Shown: positions 58,201 to 61,249 of the stretch, piece after piece
How the letters are laid out: the number at the start of each line of letters is the position of its first letter
How positions within the stretch are numbered: position 1 is the first letter of the stretch
Assembly: GCA_024704765.1 (NCBI GenBank)
Contig: JAKMXF010000233.1
Location: 124,001 to 188,000, forward strand
DNA: 64,000 nucleotides
Source of the DNA: Oopsacas minuta
Lineage: Eukaryota; Porifera; Hexactinellida; Lyssacinosida; Leucopsacidae
Direction: 5' to 3'
Made by a program: the position numbers and the translations under genes
Notes under the pieces: generated by a model
Told to the model about the DNA's origin: nothing
Database searches by the model: none
Seen by the model: only the letters and a program-made list of their open reading frames with translations

Positions 58201-60533
58201 CTTACAATACATAGCAGGTTTACATGATGAAGAGATCGCTTACCATGGGACAATACGTCTCGTGGTTAATAAGAAAATGAAACAGTTTGGCAATTTAATC
58301 CTGGGGTTTAAGATATTTTCCTATGTCATATTCCTACTGGCTCTTGCATACACTCTTATTCAAGCTTCATATGAACCTGTTGAACTCGATTACACCAGTA
58401 GTCCAGCAAATATATTCAGGATATTCACCGTCGTAATCGTGATGTCCTACTTCTTTTTCAATCTTATTACTGAAGCAGCAGAGTTCTTCAGAGTGACTAG
58501 ACTCACATATAGGTACTTAAAAGATAAACATAAGGATAGAACAAAGGATAAACAGAGAGCAGCAACGATAGAAGGTGAACTCGAAAATGATGACGTCAAA
58601 CAGGACGATGAGGATTTTAATGATGATGATGATGATGATGATGCAATTCAATTCAATATCCCAATTGAGAGAACAGGACCTAAGAAACAGTCCTTGAAAG
58701 GCAAACTGAATGATCTGTTTTGTATTCGTATTTTCACACAATTCTTTAGTGATAGGTCGAACTATTTGGATGTTTTGGGACTGTTTTCACTCTTCATTCT
58801 AATCTTGCTTCGTGCTGCCCAGCAACCAGCCCAATGGGTATTTGCTACTATTACATTCCTAATCAACGGATTCAGATTGTTCAGACTAGTAGCATTGCTT
58901 CCTCATATCGGGCCATATACTAATATCATATACAAAATCCTCGTTTTCGATGTTCCACTATTTTCTAGTCTTTTCCTAATCACACTTCTAATCTTCACTG
59001 GAGGATATTTCGTATCTCTGAGGACTCCATACACAGCCGCTGGGTTTGCTAATGCCTCCTTAATGGAAAACACAGAACGTACAAGGGGTGTAGACAATGA
59101 AGTACAGTGGGTCTTCCTATCAGGACTTAGAGTACTGCTAGAGGGGAACGTATACGAGGGTCAGTATTTGTTTAGACAGCTTAACTGGCTTGCTGCCTCA
59201 CTCTATCTGGGATTCTTATTCCTCACGGTTGTTGTGTATTTAAATGTGTTCATTGCTCAGCTATCAGACAGATATGGAAATGTAAAGAAATTTGCCGAGA
59301 AAAATTTTGCTTGGCACCGACTGAAGTTTATTGTACAAGTTGAGAGGATATCTCTATTATCAATTTGCATTGACTTCAGGAAGAAATATTTCACGAATGA
59401 GATTATTATCAACAAAGAACAGCTGTTTAGATACTATGGTGTGCATAACATCAAAGGTTTGAATGTTAAGAATTTCACTGAGGATGTTGAAGTGAAGGGG
59501 ATGCTTACTTCTATACAGAATCAACAGGTTGTGGCACGACAGACACATGAGATAGCCAAGCTACAAGGTGATCCTCCTCCTTCTCCTCAACAGCAAAGGG
59601 AGGGAAATGTAGAAATTCGACAACTAAATAACAAGATTGATCAGTTGATGGATAAGATACAGCATAAGGATGCTTTATTGGAGGAGAAACTTGATAAATT
59701 GACTCAAGTTTTGCTGGCGAAAACCTGAAAATTGAAATCTGCATGTGTATTTATGATGCTTTTATGTTTTTAGTATATTCAGGCTGTTGCAACATCCAAA
59801 TTGCAAGATAGTTTTGTGTATATTAGGTTGAGATATTTGTAGTTGTATATATTTACTATCATTTGTACTTTCTATATCTATTGCTTTTGTAAATGGTGGA
59901 ATCTTGTGGAATCTAACAGAGATTTATCCATCTTTATGCCCGGTCGGGGATATTATGTCGTACCGTATAGCATTGCAGACTGACGTAATAATAACCCAAG
60001 CAATTTACATGCCCAAATACAGTTTACTCACGTTATATCAAAGCTCAAGGGACTGTGCTAATTACTTCAATATAAGCGGAGTTCAATGTATTCGTGTTGG
60101 ATATAACAAGAGTTGACTGTATTATATTCCGATATTATATTGCAATACATGATGTTATGAAATTTTTACGATTCTCTCCTTCAGGCCTGAAAACGCAGTT
60201 CAAGTACAACAAGGTTACAACATACATATAGATAATGATGCTGCATTCACTGTTGTACCGAATGATATCTTTCTCTACTTCAACAATTGTCAATTCCCCA
60301 AACATGTGATTGAGATTTTAATTAAACTCCGTGAGAAACCTGAATGTACAATTGCTTCTATTTTGTACAGAGCTCTTAATGCAGATCCTCTCAATATTAC
60401 TTTTGCCTTTTCCACACAGAATAATTTCTCTTTGAAGATTGTCGATCAAATGGCTAGAATATTATTACAAACAGCTGATCAGTGTATTAAGAGGTTTGGA
60501 CAGGATAATGTTCTGTATGAAGATGACTGGTAA
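34241..60533 (+). CDS. fused PKDCC/VLK-like and FAM20-like secretory kinase, 13 exons (873 aa)
   Basis: Exons: 34241-34472, 35290-35469, 35916-36251, 38298-38541, 41702-41880, 42146-42254, 42827-43070, 43283-43348, 43441-43521, 43584-43740, 44957-45142, 55956-56214, 60185-60533. Every junction is GT-AG and keeps frame. A signal anchor at residues 26-44 ([19 protein letters not shown]) predicts a type II Golgi or secreted protein. Residues about 115-390 match [40 protein letters not shown] and a C-terminal lobe. A Cys-rich segment continues the PKDCC tail (SSDDICQS). Exons 11-13 match FAM20: [33 protein letters not shown] and a C-terminal helix ending VLYEDDW. I see no stop, start codon or signal peptide between the halves. 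Retention of intron 7 would end the first half at 43082, giving a VLK-only form. Six genes lie in its introns. Confidence 0.75.
35506..35620. mobile_element. possible hAT-like fragment in intron 2
   Basis: It starts TCAGCGGTTCCCAACC and includes paired GTGGACCC segments, like the GGTTCTCAACC MITE family. I cannot define the far end. Confidence 0.35.
36393..37635 (+). CDS. SLC25A27: UCP4 / SLC25A27-like mitochondrial carrier, two exons (322 aa)
   Basis: The exons are 36393-37128 and 37403-37635, with a GT-AG intron splitting a Gly codon. The protein has the three carrier repeats with signatures [20 protein letters not shown] and [10 protein letters not shown] (the last follows the splice). 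It also has the typical [27 protein letters not shown] and [17 protein letters not shown] blocks. The pattern [25 protein letters not shown] and YKSSIDCLI is closest to UCP4, an inner-membrane uncoupling-protein-type carrier. The gene lies wholly in intron 3 of the fused-kinase gene, on the same strand, starting 141 bp after the donor. Confidence 0.9.
37636..38297. other. intronic spacer after UCP4
   Basis: No gene or clear repeat. It ends at the acceptor of fused-kinase exon 4. Confidence 0.5.
38542..39422. other. intronic spacer before MYLIP
   Basis: I see no gene. This is the 5' part of fused-kinase intron 4, and the MYLIP promoter must lie in it. Confidence 0.5.
39423..40802 (+). CDS. 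MYLIP: MYLIP/IDOL-like FERM-RING E3 ubiquitin ligase (459 aa)
   Basis: The protein has an N-terminal FERM domain (about residues 5-275: F1 starting [22 protein letters not shown]2 with [13 protein letters not shown]3 with TTFQYSF). A C-terminal RING follows (CKLCDTKDC, then [10 protein letters not shown], then SCLEC). Its length is very close to human MYLIP (445 aa). In vertebrates MYLIP ubiquitinates LDL-receptor family members and myosin regulatory light chain. Their sterol control cannot be assumed here. It is one exon, nested in intron 4 of the fused-kinase gene on the same strand. The 180-residue region between FERM and RING is poorly conserved. Confidence 0.85.
   Translation: MPYSEKICEFINDTTLQFFVLELDGRQFEYHLLKEAKGIQLLNIILHKHQITESTYFGLKYTNSKNVTRWINIRNPLVLEVDNPCLPIKLEFAVKYYVPYNLLNDFPIKSAFLSQIKNDIQNGRFTLSDETDDILRFLALLAQAEHGAYFKQLSYTTPPHFSLERDLIEEHKLIESISKMEALDEVLRIASSLSNYGNHEYTVKNGCFSISPTTFQYSFRNVTKTFPLYLIIDVTRVYGSVLLSLSNFEQSETKIKIKPNSISEAKILHKNILELMTFFTRPCVTEVIADATHRLWKGAKFITIHTYDVTQTCSQLNPSLYSVKHLETDPTTHSIESRILERKSNSEEFKLYKVCSLPEIGRIVKRKLSFTSLRLKRQAGTCQNSDSISSHSLLSSESIDDVFKIADKMLKCKLCDTKDCKVLFLPCCHFISCEGCSDNRKSCLECNSHIIERVKVYIS
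40953..41293. mobile_element. hAT-like MITE with an exact 8-bp flanking repeat
   Basis: The ends CCAGTGCCGGATTTAAG and CCTAAATCCGGTACTG are inverted repeats. The octamer GCAGTGAG occurs on both sides (40945-40952 and 41293-41300), overlapping the last base of the element. The interior has GC-rich patches (GGGGCCCTCTTGGAGGG). It lies in fused-kinase intron 4, just after MYLIP. Confidence 0.8.
43926..43987. repeat. perfect 28-bp inverted repeat with 6-nt loop
   Basis: The left arm at 43926-43953 (starting TACTTTATTATAGGAAATTA) is exactly the reverse complement of the right arm at 43960-43987, separated by GCTCCA. It would form a long perfect hairpin in the pre-mRNA of the fused-kinase gene. 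It could be a very young foldback element or a small-RNA precursor. Confidence 0.9.
44040..44728 (+). pseudogene. degenerate death-effector-domain-like coding remnant
   Basis: The last part (about 44555-44728, to TGA) is open and reads [16 protein letters not shown], then [13 protein letters not shown], then [17 protein letters not shown]. The spacing (LxxLK-like start, DLFSxLE-like helix, final (R/F)xDLL) is that of a death effector domain. The sequence upstream to 44040 has coding-like pieces ([14 protein letters not shown]) interrupted by stops in all frames. It lies in fused-kinase intron 10. I read it as a broken apoptosis-type gene; the family call is tentative. Confidence 0.4.
45374..48991 (-). 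CDS. TBC1D32: TBC1D32 / Broad-minded, intronless (1,205 aa)
   Basis: A long helical protein. The C-terminus matches the atypical TBC region of Broad-minded: [48 protein letters not shown] and a final [19 protein letters not shown]. The N-terminal 900 residues are armadillo/HEAT-like helices ([34 protein letters not shown]). The length is close to the vertebrate protein (about 1,257 aa). TBC1D32 works with CDK20/CCRK in cilium structure and Hedgehog signalling in vertebrates, and its TBC domain is thought not to be a conventional Rab GAP. It lies in intron 11 of the fused-kinase gene on the opposite strand. One uninterrupted exon is striking because the vertebrate gene has many. Confidence 0.85.
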   Translation of the reverse strand: MSNETSSQSESNKLIPGLYKVVSGLNKVNTASKPSSDLLLQLDPNDTNELTSKLKDKLTKCLGPLVAKELEKHNENIISNTHPGVIVNSISENVLDSQSYAELYSSLSNSLKEATLSVVDEMELHSREGSLNNYLSVDSQTSESISLNLQYACMPYISSNYLKELVNKFDTSNSPDVRREALQAIIQFSPSEILSCPDWPTLHMLVTRSLRDQDAFISNNSFGILLRLFSTSNLTAIKEAYLILVEHLLETPYYSQQVRHGIDVCAMENAGLIQKFHLLTLFIHWLPSYWFRFNNAFMTEIIDKTINLLMLCIDHESLVSFSNSHSISPMHILSIIDHKAEWFQKLIHAEYSRTFIVQKLEKHPAFLCTIVEYILAYLRLFQHNAAILEEDIGELDYFYNETSLSYLFFIALLNIIQNFIIFECRLIIFPQTFDGEYFKDKNDAAIHFITIILENLYNENNSIEKQLDPYYITLNALMKILQKGNKLFLDGKILTSLMRSINSKSGSVVSFYQANSHLSYVYDVIQNLTESDTGRKHFFNHEHTHLADLVAQTKNLLQSIPITVLPSTIRGILAPVINLFSTPEGIIHEDTYKIIQLLTGLLKKPAFIQNSSNKYELLHIMSNVMATPKGIVCLKQNNILDDCIEILFLNTDVNLNSYKNSSIRYGYILSQVSNFSFSTNPLQSTSLLDYLTDTLNKQLNRTNEPLLHQQASLIAPLNRSLHKAMYNMAKVFVNYATLIEIVDRKSIEENVTTNIAQFLLDHVLVKSNERINDICNFEEKHVIALALFNLMLSSLDNFLLLEDQFGITTILLSLQNSTVVINDVQVFDQLWYERNRSLLKVGLLGGPKEKMHPHNSLHCYEEIDKNKFQTFKEFPIPTSYGYFKERIPWLPDESKEFPIAQQELQIWFTKLLSSNQNIVILKTTNALLQHIMCQAYGGVFPKNTVTFDSNIKLMTSSSEHIASKLIVQYGCNLRLLKDEESDCKQLLLLIANMKGILINQQYTLQNNLLNTLQSDTYCYDWFIGIMFILTRGDVHTAFTLLSSFSTQLSSCYIWLNRMHKSKILPQDLVVTGRNWGITNILHNLELIVKAELQCIYAGLHISGVSLGTICCIWLQQCFLNYLDFEEICSYILTVLILGIDYQLYFIVSILKHLQTVILSSTQENNLMYCLLENPITGYRLTDWIEYMRELEERWRNSVNMTLPDK
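48992..49435. other. spacer between TBC1D32 and the NHL gene
   Basis: This is the upstream region of TBC1D32 and the 3' side of the NHL gene, both on the minus strand. No further gene is supported. Confidence 0.5.
49436..50719 (-). CDS. coiled-coil / NHL-repeat protein, TRIM-NHL-like without RING (427 aa)
   Basis: The N-terminal 115 residues are a charged coiled coil ([27 protein letters not shown]). Residues about 150-415 hold a beta-propeller of NHL-type repeats: [20 protein letters not shown] with [42 protein letters not shown] and [20 protein letters not shown] with NQRVQC. This is the C-terminal half of a TRIM-NHL plan, but there is no RING or B-box upstream in the gene. It is single-exon and lies in fused-kinase intron 11 on the minus strand. 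A scaffold or RNA-binding role is possible by analogy; function unknown. Confidence 0.75.
   Translation of the reverse strand: MASINKEGYPLILQDIYTARERVTDEFNVLSEKIQERKDLLLNRLQELEDEIMLAVSNKITKINGFERTKYIALDSETIENHRTIKASLLKSLEDKIRDLESMSVSKYTDVKFSFDRTLIDQIDNFGKIILTPRNVTPYRVINSDPQTIGKLEPHALATDPKDGRIFLLNLVQGKEIKVFDSQFRLDKTYSIQKSGSLSLGGITVDPLYIYVSICNKHIVYKFDKATGVLVEHLGTRGAGTLEFEYPAGLKCHEAYLLVCDSGNNRVQVLKKNIPVTFSHFIGYADNSPGPLRKPRSIDTNTSGQVVVLHTGTPCINVYTVMGELLYLTGIQNDPNELLGGFGITINEEGVIMVTDYANNKVIMYDSPDSSICLNFGSEGIAPGHFNKLHGIYASEKFLYVCDKDNQRVQCYMMEKVNALLDFSNDN
50720..53634. other. gene-free 2.9 kb within fused-kinase intron 11
   Basis: The sequence is AT-rich and I find no gene, clear repeat or RNA. A candidate mini-exon at 51290-51320 was considered and dropped because its phase does not fit. 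Confidence 0.5.
53635..54639 (-). CDS. RABGGTB: RABGGTB, Rab geranylgeranyltransferase beta subunit (334 aa)
   Basis: The length and sequence match RABGGTB. Repeated QxxxGGF-type helical motifs are present ([66 protein letters not shown]). The zinc ligands are recognisable: Asp and Cys in LPDVCYS and His in DPFHTLFG. With the alpha subunit and Rab escort protein, the enzyme attaches geranylgeranyl groups to Rab GTPases in the cytosol. One exon, on the minus strand, in intron 11 of the fused-kinase gene. Confidence 0.95.
   Translation of the reverse strand: MAVSINDVKLPDIPERKSLLLDLHVKSLETYGKDKNDLEYVMSEYFRMNGVYWILTALKLIGKEDKLEKNEVLEFVLSCQRPNGGFGGNIKNDPHLLYTLSAIQILAIYESLDKIDSDKVADYIAGQQQEDGSFIGDKWGEVDTRFSLCALASLMLINRLERVNIEKAVDFVVRCMNFDGGFGCVPGSESHSGQIYCCLGALAITNRLYKVQADVLGTWLCERQLKSGGLNGRPEKLPDVCYSWWVLASLKIIGRIKWIDADKMKDYILACQDEESGGIADRPGDITDPFHTLFGLTGLSLLGHYKGEIKPVNPVFCMPEEILEKLGIKIYLLR
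54757..54911. mobile_element. 155-bp palindromic MITE upstream of RABGGTB
   Basis: The element starts CTTATATATAGCTCAACTATA (54757-54777) and ends with its exact reverse complement at 54891-54911. Inner parts are also partly inverted (TTTTTGTAAT against ACACAAAAA). It lies about 120 bp upstream of the RABGGTB start codon, so it may lie in the promoter. Confidence 0.75.
55124..55273. mobile_element. Tigger-type MITE (150 bp)
   Basis: The ends CAGTGGAACCTCATTAATAC and GTATTAACGAGGTTCCACTG are near-perfect inverted repeats of the CAGTGGAACCTC type. The right end is followed by TA; the left is preceded by TG. Confidence 0.8.
56215..56935. other. intronic spacer before the TRP-like gene
   Basis: This is the 5' part of fused-kinase intron 12. 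No gene besides the TRP-like promoter region can be inferred. Confidence 0.5.
56936..59728 (+). CDS. ankyrin-repeat TRP-like cation channel, copy 1 (930 aa), intronless
   Basis: Ankyrin repeats cover about residues 70-345 ([68 protein letters not shown]). Six transmembrane helices follow from about 450 to 765, with an Asp-rich loop between helices 2 and 3 (near 58610-58640). A pore-helix-like [11 protein letters not shown] lies before helix 6 ([21 protein letters not shown]). A coiled coil ends the protein ([18 protein letters not shown]). This is the overall TRP plan, nearest in layout to TRPV or TRPA, but I cannot place it in a known subfamily. The gene is one exon inside intron 12 of the fused-kinase gene, on the same strand, and has a paralogue at 61250. 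Confidence 0.8.
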   Translation: MADNVAVSLVNLVSGKNGDGGDDDGVEAFQTKPYLKKFVKRRTETKILKWQGTDQDYTELNDVLEHYKMDKLKRMLLGGAPYLYKKDENNYAMTHAAFYSRTDIMEIILERHRNEKTPDDEDEFQHQTCLALYTICSTNCGDIVRALLNVATPVIPQAHLNQAAATGSTAVLNEILTFFPRMDVNPKDGDGNTPLHKAVENKHAHTVQYLLNKNANPNAVNNDGYNTVHMTCQYADESVLYLLTTRNADVNARENRGKSPALIAAENGKEGCIHILAAAGANLDQRDKQGNAPLIVAAGLGHTNTVKELILNGASFDVTDNERYNALERAIINKRDGAAAMFIRLAPQIDYVDYYRNTMEVSMLKIVRYRLTETIKALLDRMVVQFDPLNPIKWNIQTKYLDVDNTGKTPEDDEYERNKTFLLQYIAGLHDEEIAYHGTIRLVVNKKMKQFGNLILGFKIFSYVIFLLALAYTLIQASYEPVELDYTSSPANIFRIFTVVIVMSYFFFNLITEAAEFFRVTRLTYRYLKDKHKDRTKDKQRAATIEGELENDDVKQDDEDFNDDDDDDDAIQFNIPIERTGPKKQSLKGKLNDLFCIRIFTQFFSDRSNYLDVLGLFSLFILILLRAAQQPAQWVFATITFLINGFRLFRLVALLPHIGPYTNIIYKILVFDVPLFSSLFLITLLIFTGGYFVSLRTPYTAAGFANASLMENTERTRGVDNEVQWVFLSGLRVLLEGNVYEGQYLFRQLNWLAASLYLGFLFLTVVVYLNVFIAQLSDRYGNVKKFAEKNFAWHRLKFIVQVERISLLSICIDFRKKYFTNEIIINKEQLFRYYGVHNIKGLNVKNFTEDVEVKGMLTSIQNQQVVARQTHEIAKLQGDPPPSPQQQREGNVEIRQLNNKIDQLMDKIQHKDALLEEKLDKLTQVLLAKT
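59729..60184. other. intronic spacer with MITE, before the last fused-kinase exon
   Basis: It contains a copy of the TA-target MITE family that ends GATATAACAAGAGTTGACTGTA at about 60120, 65 bp before the exon 13 acceptor. No gene. Confidence 0.5.
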
Positions 60534-61249
60534 ACTGATCACTTGAATTTTAATTAATATTTATCTAGAATTTGATTTCTACTCGTCTGCCTTATTATTA
60601 TTCGTTTATTTAGCAATTCCATCTTATTTACCTCACTGATAACTTATCCCGAACTTAATTATATACTTTGTTATCACATACAATAACTCATACCCTCAGG
60701 GGATATAGAAATCTGTTCGAGTAATCGGATATGGTAGGAATTTCTTGCCTCATCGTTTAAACCAATTTGATCTAGAAGTTCATAAGCCCTACCTATAGAC
60801 CCACATAATTATAAATATATACCAGGCTGTTACGCATAGCCTATGTAAGTTGGTCCCACCTTTCATTCAGGGCCAGCTCTACCACATATTCTCATTTCTG
60901 TACGTCCCTAGTGGTGAGAGTGGACCATGACCCATCGTGTGACCAATTGACCAATCGTGCTGCTTATATGAGTCATGTGTACGTATTTATATACTCATTG
61001 AATCATAGCTTAGTTATATATAGTCATTAAACTCGTATGTTATAGCCAGCTGTGCGTACATTTATCAACCAGAGATGTCTAATGTCTATTTACCTGCTTT
61101 AGTATGAAAATTACTGTGAATATCTGCTAATGTGTAGTTAACGTTAACGTGTCACTATACAGTATAGTTTAACATCGATTAGGGCTAAGTATTTATGCTA
61201 GTCCTTTATGAATTGGATTATTATTATAATATTAGCTGTATACCAATTG
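60534..61249. other. intergenic region between the fused-kinase gene and TRP-like copy 2
   Basis: No gene or clear repeat was found. It probably holds the 3' end of the kinase transcript and the TRP copy 2 promoter. Confidence 0.5.
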
